DNA of 64,000 nt from UBA1431 sp002329665 (lineage in GTDB: Bacteria > Bacillota > Clostridia > Christensenellales > UBA1431). A model generated the notes under the pieces. The model was not told the origin of the DNA and searched no databases. It saw only the letters and a program-made list of their open reading frames with translations. The translations under genes were made by a program, and so were the position numbers. Below are positions 7,473 to 16,681 of this stretch, in pieces. Where the stretch lies: NCBI GenBank assembly GCA_040772545.1, contig JAXGXY010000001.1, positions 558,001 to 622,000 of the forward strand, given 5' to 3'. Position 1 is the stretch's first letter. Every line of letters starts with the position of its first letter.

Positions 7473-9011
7473 TTATAGCGCTTTTCTGGCCTGATCCAGC
7501 AGATCCCAGGTATCGAACACGTCATCTCTCAGCTTACGGTAGACTTTGAAGATGCCGTCATATTTCTTCGTGTTGTCCAGGTTGGGTGAGAACCTACGGT
7601 TGACATTCAGAGTTTTGGCCACGGCGTCGTTGATATCGGAGAACAGGCCGACGGCAACGCCGGCGAACATAGCGACGCCCTTGGCGCCGAACTCTGTCCC
7701 TTCAGGCACATAGAGTTCTTGGCCGTTGATATCCGAAAGCATCTGGCACCAGACGTCGCTCTTGGCTCCGCCGCCGCACAGCGCTATGGACTTGAGGTCG
7801 ATCGGGATGCAGTCGAAGCAGTCGCGCATCGAGAGGCCGATGCCTTCGTAAACGGCGCGAAGCATCTGGTCGCGCGTGTTCTCCTCGGTGATCCCGAAGA
7901 ACTGGGCGCGGGCTTCCGTCTTGACGAAAGGCGCGCGCTCGCCGCCCGGGCAGAGGTAGGGGCTGTACACGATTCCGGCGCTCCCCGGCGGCGTGTTTAA
8001 CAAGACTTCGTCCAAGACCTGGAAGACGTTTACGCCGCGTTTTTCGGCTTCTTCCTTGTAGGGCAGGCCGAACTCACGCAGGAACCAGTCCAGATTTGGG
8101 GTCCCGTAGTTCACGCCCATTGCCTTGAGCCAGAGCTTGGGTACGCCGTGGCAGATGCTCATGCCGACGTTCGGCGGGTCGAATACAGGCGCGTCGCACA
8201 TTACTTCGTTGCCACAGGTAGTCCCGAGGATCGTGCACGCTTCGCCCGCGTTCACGCAGCCGACGCCCGTGGCGCTCGCGACCATATCGAACATGCCCTT
8301 TACGACCGGGGTTCCTTCGACCAGGCCGAGCTTATCCGCGGCTTCCCTGGTTACATAGCCCATGACCTGTGTCGAATCGACGAGATCAGGCAACAGGTGT
8401 TTGACTTCGTAGAGCCCGTAGAGCTTGAGCACTTCGTCTGAATAGGTACGATTGCGGATGTCCAGACCAAACAACGACGTGTTGGAAGCGTCGGTGCACA
8501 TCACCCCGGTCATCTTATACTGGATCCAGTCCATGCTCCAGAGGTTCTTGTGTGCTCGCTTGAGCACGTCAGGCTGGTTCTCCACCTGCCAGCGCATGAC
8601 CGAGTTTGCCGAGCCCGGATACGGCCCGGTCCCGGTCAGCTTGTACGCTTCTTCAACAATCCCGTCACGCATCCAGCGGTTTACGATGTCGCTGGCGCGT
8701 CCGTCGGTCCAGAGTATCGCCTTCCCGAGGGGTTCGCCGTCCTTGTCCACCAGCCAGTTGCCGTCGCCCTGTCCGGTCACGCCAATCCCGGCTATGTCGC
8801 TGCCGGAAAGGCCTGTTTTTTGGAGCGCTTCGGGGACGATTTCCGTAACGCCGCTCCAGACCAGCCACATGTCTTCTTCAGCCCAGTTCGGGTTGGGGAC
8901 GTCGATGGGAATCTTACGGCTGCTCGTTCCCAGTTCGTTTCCTTCCATGTCCATGATGCAGCATTTTACGATGGACGTACCGGCGTCAATCCCGAGTATG
9001 TACTTGCCCAA
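7473..9011 (-). CDS. FGGY-family carbohydrate kinase (xylulokinase-like)
   Basis: A 512-residue sugar kinase of the hexokinase/actin fold. The N-terminal phosphate loop is GIDAGTSIVKC, TGQGDGNW is the sugar-domain motif, and IALCGGGAKSDVWCQMLSDI is the C-terminal FGGY signature with the adenosine site. Length matches xylulokinase/L-xylulose or erythritol kinases. The start is TTG at 9011, with GGGAGG 9 bases upstream, giving MGKYILGIDAG. It would phosphorylate a pentulose or polyol in the cytoplasm. The two NAD-type SDRs downstream would supply ketoses, but there is no transporter or isomerase in the window, so the substrate remains open. Confidence 0.9.
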   Translation of the reverse strand: MGKYILGIDAGTSIVKCCIMDMEGNELGTSSRKIPIDVPNPNWAEEDMWLVWSGVTEIVPEALQKTGLSGSDIAGIGVTGQGDGNWLVDKDGEPLGKAILWTDGRASDIVNRWMRDGIVEEAYKLTGTGPYPGSANSVMRWQVENQPDVLKRAHKNLWSMDWIQYKMTGVMCTDASNTSLFGLDIRNRTYSDEVLKLYGLYEVKHLLPDLVDSTQVMGYVTREAADKLGLVEGTPVVKGMFDMVASATGVGCVNAGEACTILGTTCGNEVMCDAPVFDPPNVGMSICHGVPKLWLKAMGVNYGTPNLDWFLREFGLPYKEEAEKRGVNVFQVLDEVLLNTPPGSAGIVYSPYLCPGGERAPFVKTEARAQFFGITEENTRDQMLRAVYEGIGLSMRDCFDCIPIDLKSIALCGGGAKSDVWCQMLSDINGQELYVPEGTEFGAKGVAMFAGVAVGLFSDINDAVAKTLNVNRRFSPNLDNTKKYDGIFKVYRKLRDDVFDTWDLLDQARKAL

Positions 9012-9570
9012 ATCTGTCTACCTCCCAATGTACGATTTTATGATCTGTTTCCCGGATAAGACAGGGAAACAAGTATTTCAAAGGGAGACCCGCGAAGTGT
9101 TAAGTTATTCAGCATGCAGAATATTGCATGTTGGCTTAAGAAAAAACAGCATGCATTAATTAGCATACTGTATACTGCATGATAGCATCCATCAATGGTT
9201 TATGCAAACCGAGAATCCACTGTATATCCCTAAATTCGATAATTATAAAGCGATTCGGTATTTATACCCCGTATTATAGTGATTAACTGGTGATTTCTTA
9301 TTTATACAAGTATCCGACGCTTAACCGCAATACCCGTTTCTGAAAGACTGGTAGCGGAGTATACCTGACAAGCAAAAAAATGATCCGTGTCCCGGATCTC
9401 CCGGAAACATAAAGAGATGTATAACGGAACAACGAAGGAATTCAAATCGTCGCTTAATCGTTCCAGGGTGGTCTCCCCCCTAATAGGCGGGGATTGTTTT
9501 GTCGTCGATCACATTCGGATTAACGGCGTGAATCTGCGGCAGGCTTATTATTAAAAGCAAAATAAAAACA
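9012..9570. other. AT-rich intergenic region with clustered GCATGC/TGCAT repeats
   Basis: No convincing gene. Between 9110 and 9190 the sequence is much more AT-rich than the genes around it and carries repeated short palindromes and half-sites: AGCATGCA (9111), TTGCATG (9124), CAGCATGCAT (9148), TAGCATAC (9161), CTGCATG (9175) and TAGCATC (9183). This is the upstream region of the minus-strand FGGY kinase, so the sites may be operators. Further upstream (9240-9300) are TATA-like stretches. I could not define a confident -35/-10 pair. Confidence 0.45.
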
Positions 9571-9616
9571 AAAATATGAAACCTCCATTACCGGTCTCCC
9601 GGATAATGAAGGTTTC
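9571..9616 (-). terminator. Rho-independent terminator of the SASP gene
   Basis: Read on the minus strand, GAAACCTTCATTATCCGG pairs with CCGGTAATGGAGGTTTC (17 base pairs with wobbles and one bulge) and is followed by TATTTTTGTTTTTATTTT. It sits just past the SASP stop at 9641. Confidence 0.88.
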
Positions 9617-9640
9617 AAGGTATTTTCATCGTAGTTACTG

Positions 9641-9850
9641 TTACTGCTGGAATCCGGCGAAATTGTTTTCCGCGTACTGAATCATCTTCCTTACCATGTT
9701 TCCGCCGATCCTGCCGGCTTCGCGGGCGGTGATATCGCCGTTGTAGCCTTCCTTCAGCGTCACGCCGATTTCCCCGGCGGTCTCGTATTTCATTTTATTA
9801 AGCATGTTCTTTGCCTGGGGAACGACCGATTGGTTGTTGTTAGTCGCCAT
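9641..9850 (-). CDS. Alpha/beta-type small acid-soluble spore protein (SASP)
   Basis: A 69-residue protein that coats and protects DNA in the forespore. The two family signatures are present: MKYETAGEIGVTLKEGYNGD, containing the EIGV germination-protease cleavage site, and TAREAGRIGGNMVRKMI. The longest frame begins with a GTG inside the Shine-Dalgarno GGAGGTG, so the true start is ATG at 9850, 8 bases after GGAGG. It is 60-70% identical by eye to the second SASP at 57517, and the two share a conserved leader. Expression is expected in the forespore under sigma-G (family knowledge). Confidence 0.96.
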   Translation of the reverse strand: MATNNNQSVVPQAKNMLNKMKYETAGEIGVTLKEGYNGDITAREAGRIGGNMVRKMIQYAENNFAGFQQ

Positions 9851-9860
9851 TCTTTTCACC

Positions 9861-9907
9861 TCCTTCAGTCAATATTTTCTCCGCGTTCTGATGAAATACA
9901 CATGAAA
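9861..9907 (-). promoter_or_regulatory. Conserved SASP leader, candidate sigma-G promoter
   Basis: The minus strand carries TTTCATGTGTATT (9895-9907), then a GC-poor stretch with GAGAAAATATTGAC, then GAAGGAGGTGAAAA. The same order and spacing is found upstream of the other SASP (57741-57795). Two unlinked genes of one family keeping this block suggests a shared forespore promoter with the -35 near TGTAT and the -10 near AAAATA. The exact boxes are a guess. Confidence 0.5.
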
Positions 9908-10404
9908 ATAAATACTGTATAGCAAATTATTTCATGACGTTGATGATATTGGTCATTTTGGGCCTTGTATGGCACACGTCTGGTTTGTACCGCCGCATAA
10001 ATTGGGAAATACATGATTTGGATTGCCCGCCGAATGTGTCGATTCGATTAACAGCCGGGGTGTTGCGGGTGAAACGAATGTCAGAAAAGAAAACGGTATA
10101 CGATGCCGTTCCTCAATGCGATAAACGAAGCCGAAAACGAAACGATTCTATCGGAACACTACAACATATTGCGGCTTGCGGCAACGTCATTTGTTTTGTC
10201 GCGCCTATCGTATCGGCCCGTCGCTTTGGCTGCCACCGTAGCGCAGTTCATTTTTTTATTAAAGGTTTTTCATATAAAACGGGCTGATTTTTGCTGTGGG
10301 AGGCCGGGCCTATACTGGGACAGAGGCACTGGTATAATACAACTGCGGTTGTTATCCAACATACGGAAAATAAGGTATAATCATGGAAGGGAGGGGGGCC
10401 TTTT
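9908..10404. other. Intergenic region upstream of sbcDC
   Basis: No credible gene: the open frames here have no family resemblance and atypical composition. The stretch 9925-10300 is AT-richer than its surroundings. An extended -10 element, TGGTATAAT (10330-10338), and a second TATAAT at 10376-10381 precede sbcD; neither has a good -35 at 17 bases. Confidence 0.4.
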
Positions 10405-11655
10405 ATGCGCATCCTGCACACGTCCGACTGGCATCTCGGGAGGAGCCTCGAACATATCAGCCGCATCGGGGAACAGCGCGAAGTTATCGATTGCATCTGT
10501 AAAACGGCCGAGGAACAGGAGATTGACCTCGTGCTGGTCGCCGGCGACGTTTTCGACACGTACAACCCGTCCGCCGCGGCGGAGGAGCTGTTTTACGATG
10601 CGATAGTACGCTTAAACGGCAAAGGCAGGCGGGCCGTCGTTGTGATAGCGGGCAACCACGACAATCCGGACCGCCTGTGCGCGGCCAGCCCGCTCGCCCG
10701 GAAAAACGGCATCGTCCTGCTGGGCTATCCCGCAAGCGACGCCGGCGCTTCCGGGGCGGGGCCGGGGGAAATCCGCATCGAAGGTTCCGGGCCGGGATGG
10801 CTGGAGCTGAGCGTGCCGGGATGCGCGCATCACGCCGTGATCATCACGCTGCCGTACCCCTCCGAATCCCGGCTCGAGGAGGTCGTCTCCCGCGAGGCCG
10901 ACGAAGGGGCCCTGCAAAAAGCCTATTCGGAACGAATAGGCGACCTATTCGCGTCGCTCAGCCGTAATTTCCGTAAAGACACCGTGAACCTGGCCGTCGG
11001 ACACCTCTTCCTCAGGGGCGGGAAAGAGACGGATTCCGAGCGGACGCTGCAGGTCGGCGGGGCCATGACGGTAGACCCGGCCGTTTTGCCGAAAAACGCG
11101 CACTTCGTCGCGCTGGGCCACCTGCACCGGCCCCAGCGGGTGAACCCGGCGCCCTGTCCGGCAGCCTACGCCGGATCGCCGCTGGCCTACAGCTTCTCCG
11201 AAGCGGAGCGCAGCAAATCGGTGTTCGTCATAGACGCGCTGCCGGGCAAGGCTGCCGAAATCACGCCCGTATACCTCGACTGCGGTAAACCCCTCCGGCG
11301 GTGGGTCGCCGAAAGCGGTATCGGGCAGGCCGTCGCGTGGTGCGAGGAAGGCCGCGACAAAGGCGCATGGATCGACCTGGAGATCGTGACGGACCGGGTG
11401 CTGACGGCGGAAGAACAGCGAACGCTCCGGGCGTTGCACACCGGCATCGTCAACATCCGCCCGAGGCTCAAATCGGAGGCGTCGGCGCAACTGAGCCCGC
11501 AGAGCAGGGAAGGCATGCAAATCGACGAACTCTTCGGCGATTATTACCGTTGTAAGATGCAGGCGGAAATCCCCGCCGAACTGATGGAAGCGTTCATGGA
11601 AATCGTGAACGACGAGGGAGAGGAGGGCGCGACCGATGAGGCCGATGATACTTGA
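10405..11655 (+). CDS. sbcD: Nuclease SbcCD subunit D (Mre11-like exonuclease)
   Basis: A 416-residue calcineurin-like phosphoesterase, the nuclease half of SbcCD. Metal-binding motifs in order: DWHLG (residues 8-12), GDVFD (about 48-52), GNHDN (about 82-86), and near 230-250 GHLHRP with ALG before it. SbcCD opens hairpins and processes DNA ends at stalled forks. The stop overlaps sbcC by 20 bases, so the two are translated together. The GAGGGGGG-like site before ATG 10405 fits the start. Confidence 0.96.
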   Translation: MRILHTSDWHLGRSLEHISRIGEQREVIDCICKTAEEQEIDLVLVAGDVFDTYNPSAAAEELFYDAIVRLNGKGRRAVVVIAGNHDNPDRLCAASPLARKNGIVLLGYPASDAGASGAGPGEIRIEGSGPGWLELSVPGCAHHAVIITLPYPSESRLEEVVSREADEGALQKAYSERIGDLFASLSRNFRKDTVNLAVGHLFLRGGKETDSERTLQVGGAMTVDPAVLPKNAHFVALGHLHRPQRVNPAPCPAAYAGSPLAYSFSEAERSKSVFVIDALPGKAAEITPVYLDCGKPLRRWVAESGIGQAVAWCEEGRDKGAWIDLEIVTDRVLTAEEQRTLRALHTGIVNIRPRLKSEASAQLSPQSREGMQIDELFGDYYRCKMQAEIPAELMEAFMEIVNDEGEEGATDEADDT

Positions 11656-14600
11656 AATTGAGGGGCTGCACAGCTTTTGCGGCGTGCAGCGGATCGACTT
11701 TCAGGCGCTGGGCGAAACCGGCCTTTTCGGCATATTCGGGCCGACCGGCAGCGGGAAGTCCACCGTCCTCGACGCCGTCACGTTCGCCCTCTACGGCAGG
11801 GTCCGCCGCGTCGGGGGCACGCAGGGTATCATAAACACCGGCCTCGACTTTACGCGGGTCAAATTCGTCTTCGAACTGATGAAGGACGGCCGGAGGAAGA
11901 CGTACTGGGTCGAGCGAAGGTACAAGCGCAGGAAGGATTCCCCGTACGCCTGCGAACCCAAAGTCGCCCGCCTCGTTGAGACTGTGGGGGAAGGCGAGGT
12001 CCCGCTCTGCGACAAGGCGGCCGAAGTCACCAGACGCGTGCAGGAACTGATCGGGCTGAGCTTCGAAGATTATACGCGGGCCGTCGTGCTCCCGCAGAAC
12101 AGTTTCCAGGAGTTTCTGATGCTCAAGGGCAAGGACAGGCGGGCGATGCTCGAGAGAGTCTTTTACCTTGAAGAATACGGCAAACGCTTGCAGGAGAAGC
12201 TCGCGCGCAAGGCGGGGGCGCTCAAAAGCAGCCTCGACGCGCTGAACGGGGAACTGAAAGGGTATGAAGACGCCACCGGCGAGGCCGTTGACGAAGCGAA
12301 AAAAGCCTGCGCGGCCGCCGCGGCCGGGCGGGAGCGGCTGGAAAAGGAGCTTGGCCGGGCGACGAAGCTGTATAACGAGGCGAAAACGGTCTGGGAGTTC
12401 GTCCGCGAGCTTTCGCGCACCGAGGACGAGGCGCGGGCGCACCGGGCGGACGAGGAAGCGACAGCCGAAAAAAGGCTACGGCTGGACAGGGCGGTGAAAG
12501 CGGAAGCGCTGGCCGGGCCGATCCGAAAGAACAGGGACCTTACAAAAAGCCTGCAGGAAGCAGGAATGGGACTCATTAAGGCCGAAAGCGACCTTTCTCA
12601 GGCGGAGGCCGATTTGAAAAACGCGCGCGAGAAATACGATGCGCTCCAAAAAGAGGCCGTGGCCGAACGCCCGAAGCTGGCCGAAAAGCGGGTGCGGCTT
12701 ACTAACGCGCTCGAAATCAGGCGGCAGGTCCTTTCGCTGCAGGAAGAGGCCGACAGGCAGACGGCTTCGCTCGGGGCGTGCGATCGGGTCATCCGGGGAA
12801 AAAAGGCGGCGCTCGAAAAGGGCGTGGCGGAGCTTGAGGCCCTTGAAAACAGCCTTTCAAGCCTCAAACGCGATATGGAGCCGCTGAAGGCCGATCCGGA
12901 GTACAGGCAGCGGATCAGGGCGGGTGCGGATCTCGAGCGGGAAGTATCGGCGGCAAAGGACGCCGTATCGGAAAAGGACAGGAAGAAGGCGGACTTGGAA
13001 CAGGCGATCGCCGGTCTGAGACGGGACCTTAGCGCGGTCCGGGACGACATAGAGAGAGCCAGGCTGGCCTATGAAGCCCTGGAAGCAAAAAAGCGGGCGC
13101 ACGAGGCCGGTAAGCCCGAGGACCGGGAAGCCGTAGAACAAAGGCTAATAAAGCTCCACACCATCGGGGCGGTTTACGATGCACTTATGCGGGAGAAAAG
13201 CGAGATCGACGGCCTCGAGGCTCAGACCGAAAAACTGCGGGCCAAATGCCGCGAACTGGAGGCGCAGTCGTCAAACAAGGCCAAAAAGAGGGACGAGGCG
13301 GAAGCGTCGCTCGCCCGGCGCAGGGAGGAGGTTGAGGCAGCGCGCGAGGCGCTGGAGCGCAACACTGCCGTGCTGCTCTCACAAAAACTGGTCGAGGGGC
13401 AGCCCTGCCCCGTCTGCGGTTCAACGCACCACCCGGAGCCAGCGGCCCTCGGGGAAGGGCCCGGCGCGGCGGCACTCGAGGAACGGCTGAAGGCCGCACA
13501 AAAGAATGCGGACGAAGCCGAGAAGGCGTATCAGGACGCCGTGAGGATGGCCGTGGGCGCAGCCGAAGCGCTCAAGGCCCAGCAGGAGCGGATCGAGCAT
13601 GCGAAAAAGGAACTCGGGCGGAAACGGGCCGGGTACGACGCGCAGAAACAGAAGCTCCCCGCGGACCTGAGGTCGCTCGAACCCGACGGCATCGCCGCGG
13701 AGCTTACAAGGATGCAAAAGGCCGGCGCAAAATTGCGCAAGGCCGCCGCAGCCTGGGAGAAGGCGCTCGAGGGAATCCAAATTGAACTGAAGAACGCAAA
13801 TGACGCCCTCGCGGCGCGCCTGAAAGACGAGGCCGCAATCGCGGCCGGGCGCAAGGTGAACGAGGCGAACCTGGCGGCGCAGGAAAAGGAACTGGACGCG
13901 GCCAAACGCACACTCGACGAAAAACAAAAAGCGTACGCGGAATTTTTGCTAAGGCACGGCATAAAGAGCGCGGCGCAGGAGAGCGGCAGGCTGGACGAAA
14001 ACGAGCGCCGGCTTACTAAGATGCAGCGGCGGGCGGGGGAGATAGAGGCCTCGGCCGGCCGAATGCGGGAGGCGCTCAATAAGCTGCGGGAGGAACTGCA
14101 GGAAAAAGAGGTCGCCCGCGCTTTGATCGAGGCCGACGCAAAGCGCCTCGGGGAACAGAAGGAAGAACGCCTTCAAAGGATCAGGGAACTCGCAGGGGAC
14201 GCCGACATCGAAACGCAGCTCGATGAGACCGACGGGAAGCTGGCTGGGTACGACGCCGGCCTGGAACGGTTCCGCGAAGGGATACGGGACCTTGAAGAAC
14301 GGCGCGCCGGCCTCGAAAAGGAAAAATCGCTCTTGGCGCAGAAAAAGGAATTCTATTCGCGTGAACTGGAGCGTGAATCAAAACTCCTGAAAGCCGCCCT
14401 CCTGGAAAACGGTTTCGGTGACGCGAACGAGGCCGAAGCCGCCGTGATGGACCCGCAGCGCCTAAAAGGACTCCGGCTGGAGATCGAAGCGTTCGACAGG
14501 AAGGAGGCGGACCTTCGGGCGAGCCTTGAAATGGTCCGAAAAAAGCTCGGCGGGCGCAGCATCACCGAAGAGGAATGGGCCCTCGCAGACGGCAAATACA

Positions 14601-15241
14601 GGCGGATAACCGCCGAAAAAGAGGAAGCCGTCGCCCGTCACGAGGTGGCGAAGGACGCGCTCGAAAAGACGGAAGCCAGGCACGAAAAATGGCTGAAACT
14701 GCGCGCGGAAAAAGAAGGGCTCGACCACAGGCAGGGTCTTTTCGATCAGTTGAAAAGCCTCTTTCGGGGGAACGGATTCATCGACTACATCGCGGAGGAG
14801 CGGCTCCGTTACATCGCTTTGAAGGCCACGGAGACGCTGGGGGTGATGACGAAGCACAGATACGCGCTGGAACTGGGCGACGAAGCCGGGTTCGTCATCA
14901 GGGACAACGCCAACGGCGGCGTCCAGCGGCCGGTCACGACGCTCTCGGGCGGGGAGGTCTTTTTGGCGTCGCTCTCCCTCGCCCTCGCGCTGTCCGAGCA
15001 CATCCAGCTCAAAGGGCAGAGCCCGCTCGAACTGTTTTTCCTCGACGAAGGCTTCGGCTCGCTGGACCCCGGGCTGCTGGACAACGTGATCGACGCCCTT
15101 GAAAGGCTGGTGAGCAAGGACCGGGTCATCGGGCTCATCAGCCATGTGCCCGAACTCAGGCAGCGGATCGGCCGCAGGCTTATTGTCGATCCCCCGACGC
15201 TGCAGGGGGAGGGCAGCACCGTGCGGCTCGAGCGTTCGTAA
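11636..15241 (+). CDS. sbcC: Nuclease SbcCD subunit C (Rad50-like ATPase)
   Basis: A 1201-residue SMC-like ATPase. Walker A is GPTGSGKST (about residue 36). Two very long Lys/Glu/Ala-rich coiled coils meet at a zinc hook, CPVC (Cys591 and Cys594). The C-terminal lobe has the signature TTLSGGEVFLASLSLALAL and Walker B LFFLDEGFGSLD. The hook dimerises two complexes. Two candidate ATGs (11636 and 11645) follow GGAGAGGAGG; 11636 has the better spacing. Length is in the usual 1000-1200 range. Confidence 0.96.
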   Translation: MRPMILEIEGLHSFCGVQRIDFQALGETGLFGIFGPTGSGKSTVLDAVTFALYGRVRRVGGTQGIINTGLDFTRVKFVFELMKDGRRKTYWVERRYKRRKDSPYACEPKVARLVETVGEGEVPLCDKAAEVTRRVQELIGLSFEDYTRAVVLPQNSFQEFLMLKGKDRRAMLERVFYLEEYGKRLQEKLARKAGALKSSLDALNGELKGYEDATGEAVDEAKKACAAAAAGRERLEKELGRATKLYNEAKTVWEFVRELSRTEDEARAHRADEEATAEKRLRLDRAVKAEALAGPIRKNRDLTKSLQEAGMGLIKAESDLSQAEADLKNAREKYDALQKEAVAERPKLAEKRVRLTNALEIRRQVLSLQEEADRQTASLGACDRVIRGKKAALEKGVAELEALENSLSSLKRDMEPLKADPEYRQRIRAGADLEREVSAAKDAVSEKDRKKADLEQAIAGLRRDLSAVRDDIERARLAYEALEAKKRAHEAGKPEDREAVEQRLIKLHTIGAVYDALMREKSEIDGLEAQTEKLRAKCRELEAQSSNKAKKRDEAEASLARRREEVEAAREALERNTAVLLSQKLVEGQPCPVCGSTHHPEPAALGEGPGAAALEERLKAAQKNADEAEKAYQDAVRMAVGAAEALKAQQERIEHAKKELGRKRAGYDAQKQKLPADLRSLEPDGIAAELTRMQKAGAKLRKAAAAWEKALEGIQIELKNANDALAARLKDEAAIAAGRKVNEANLAAQEKELDAAKRTLDEKQKAYAEFLLRHGIKSAAQESGRLDENERRLTKMQRRAGEIEASAGRMREALNKLREELQEKEVARALIEADAKRLGEQKEERLQRIRELAGDADIETQLDETDGKLAGYDAGLERFREGIRDLEERRAGLEKEKSLLAQKKEFYSRELERESKLLKAALLENGFGDANEAEAAVMDPQRLKGLRLEIEAFDRKEADLRASLEMVRKKLGGRSITEEEWALADGKYRRITAEKEEAVARHEVAKDALEKTEARHEKWLKLRAEKEGLDHRQGLFDQLKSLFRGNGFIDYIAEERLRYIALKATETLGVMTKHRYALELGDEAGFVIRDNANGGVQRPVTTLSGGEVFLASLSLALALSEHIQLKGQSPLELFFLDEGFGSLDPGLLDNVIDALERLVSKDRVIGLISHVPELRQRIGRRLIVDPPTLQGEGSTVRLERS

Positions 15242-15276
15242 GAGCGTGCCGCGGGGGGCCGCAGCCCCCAAACCTG

Positions 15277-15308
15277 CCCACGCAAACCTCGTGTTTGCGT
15301 GGGTTTTT
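15277..15308 (+). terminator. Rho-independent terminator of sbcDC
   Basis: CCCACGCAAAC (15277-15287) and GTTTGCGTGGG (15293-15303) form a perfect 11-base-pair stem with a 5-base loop, followed by TTTTT. Confidence 0.9.
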
Positions 15309-15311
15309 CCA

Positions 15312-15382
15312 GGTTGAAATGCCGCTTTTTAAGCGGCATTTCTTTGCCGAACCGGCGCGCATGCCGCCGGTCCGGATTGAAG
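15312..15382. repeat. Intergenic double-hairpin element, copy A
   Basis: AAATGCCGC (15317-15325) pairs with GCGGCATTT (15333-15341). After a short CTTTGCCGA linker a second hairpin follows, ACCGGCG (15351-15357), loop CGCATGC, CGCCGGT (15365-15371), and then CCGGATTGAA. The same layout recurs at 63744-63811 with the first stem and the GGATTGAA tail kept but the second stem completely different yet still paired. The first hairpin may also act as a bidirectional terminator between the converging sbcC and LysM-GH18 genes. Confidence 0.6.
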
Positions 15383-15397
15383 CGGTGCTTTCATCAA

Positions 15398-16681
15398 TTA
15401 TAGGACTTTCACTATGTTATACATGTCGTTGAGCACGATCCAGTTCTGGGGGAAGGGGATGCCGAGCACCCAGTAGCTCACGCCTCTCAGGTCGTATTTG
15501 TTAACCAGCATCAGCTTCGCCTCGACGCTCCTTGCGTCTTCGAACCACACTTCGTGTTCCACCCCGTCCGAATCGTAGTAGCGGTATGTCGGGGATTTCG
15601 TTTGTTCGTCGAACATGATATGCGCGCCTTGCTCCGCCGCGATGCGTATGGCTTCCTGCGGGCTGATCCGCCTTGCCCATCTGCCGGGCGTATAGGGCAG
15701 CGGCCAGTCGTACCCGTACAGGGGCATGCCCATCAGTATCTTGCGGCTGGGTATGACGGACACGGCGTATCTGATGACGTCCTCGACGAGGTCGACGGGG
15801 GCGACGGCGTACGGCGGGCCTCCGGACCAGCCCCATTCGTACGTCATGATGATGACGAAGTCGACGATCTCGCCGTGCGCCCTGTAATCGTGCGCACCGT
15901 GCCATGCGCCGCCTGTGTAATCGGCTGGCTTCGGCGCGAGCGCGGTGGAGACGACGTAATTGAGCGGGTGGAGCGCGTTTACCACCTTCCGGAGGAAGGC
16001 GTTGTAATTGTCCCTGTTTTCAGGGGAAATCCGCTCAAAGTCGATGTTCACGCCGTGATACCCCTTGTTTCCGAGGACCTCGATCATGTTGTCTATCAGG
16101 GTATCCTGAAACTGCTCGTTCTCCAGGATCGTGTCGACCAGCTCCGTGCTGAACGTGCCTTCGGCGAAGTTGGTGACGACCATCAGCGGCGCGATGTCGT
16201 ACCTTTGTGCCGCGCTGCGGATTGCCGCGTCGTCGATGTCGATGAGGGCCCCCGTGTTGGTGACGCGGTAGCTGAAGGGGCTGATGTAGGTCAGGTACTG
16301 TCCGACGCCGTCCACGATTGCGGTTTCTCTCTCCGGCGTGGACGGCTCGATATAGCCGTTTGTTTCGATGAACCCGTAATTGCGCATCCTCTGGGGTATC
16401 CTTATTACCATCCCTATCTGCAGGCGCTGCGGGTCCACATCGGGGTTCAGGTTGATGATGTCGTTGACGGTCGTGCTGAATCTTCGGGCGAGTTCGAAGA
16501 ACGTATCGCCCTGACGCACCGTGTACGCGACCTCCGTCGCGGGGATCACGAGTGCCTGGCCGACTACGAGATACGGAAAATCGTCGAGCTGGTTGGCCCT
16601 GCGTATCTCGTCGGGGGTTACGCCGAACCGCCGTGCGATCCTGTAGAGCGAGTCGTTTTGTTGTACTACGTGTATTACCAA
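15398..16681 (-). CDS. LysM-GH18 spore cortex N-acetylglucosaminidase-like protein (SleL/YaaH type)
   Basis: A 427-residue peptidoglycan hydrolase. Two N-terminal LysM domains (residues about 2-46 and 50-95; VIHVVQQNDSLYRIARRFGV and the QGDTFFELARRF repeat) are followed by a GH18 catalytic domain (about 115-420). Its signature GYHGVNIDFE carries the catalytic Glu, and a C-terminal GVSYWVLG gives the barrel tryptophan. There is no signal peptide, as in SleL/YaaH, which is deposited in the spore coat. I chose TTG 16681, since GAGGA lies 10 bases upstream and MVIHVVQ is the usual start; a longer TTG-initiated frame starts at 16705. It is divergent from the M14 gene. Confidence 0.9.
   Translation of the reverse strand: MVIHVVQQNDSLYRIARRFGVTPDEIRRANQLDDFPYLVVGQALVIPATEVAYTVRQGDTFFELARRFSTTVNDIINLNPDVDPQRLQIGMVIRIPQRMRNYGFIETNGYIEPSTPERETAIVDGVGQYLTYISPFSYRVTNTGALIDIDDAAIRSAAQRYDIAPLMVVTNFAEGTFSTELVDTILENEQFQDTLIDNMIEVLGNKGYHGVNIDFERISPENRDNYNAFLRKVVNALHPLNYVVSTALAPKPADYTGGAWHGAHDYRAHGEIVDFVIIMTYEWGWSGGPPYAVAPVDLVEDVIRYAVSVIPSRKILMGMPLYGYDWPLPYTPGRWARRISPQEAIRIAAEQGAHIMFDEQTKSPTYRYYDSDGVEHEVWFEDARSVEAKLMLVNKYDLRGVSYWVLGIPFPQNWIVLNDMYNIVKVL

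Noticed and set aside
9925..10290. Short gene between the SASP and sbcD
   Set aside because: Overlapping frames of about 100 codons have no ribosome binding site and unlikely composition for this genome; probably non-coding.
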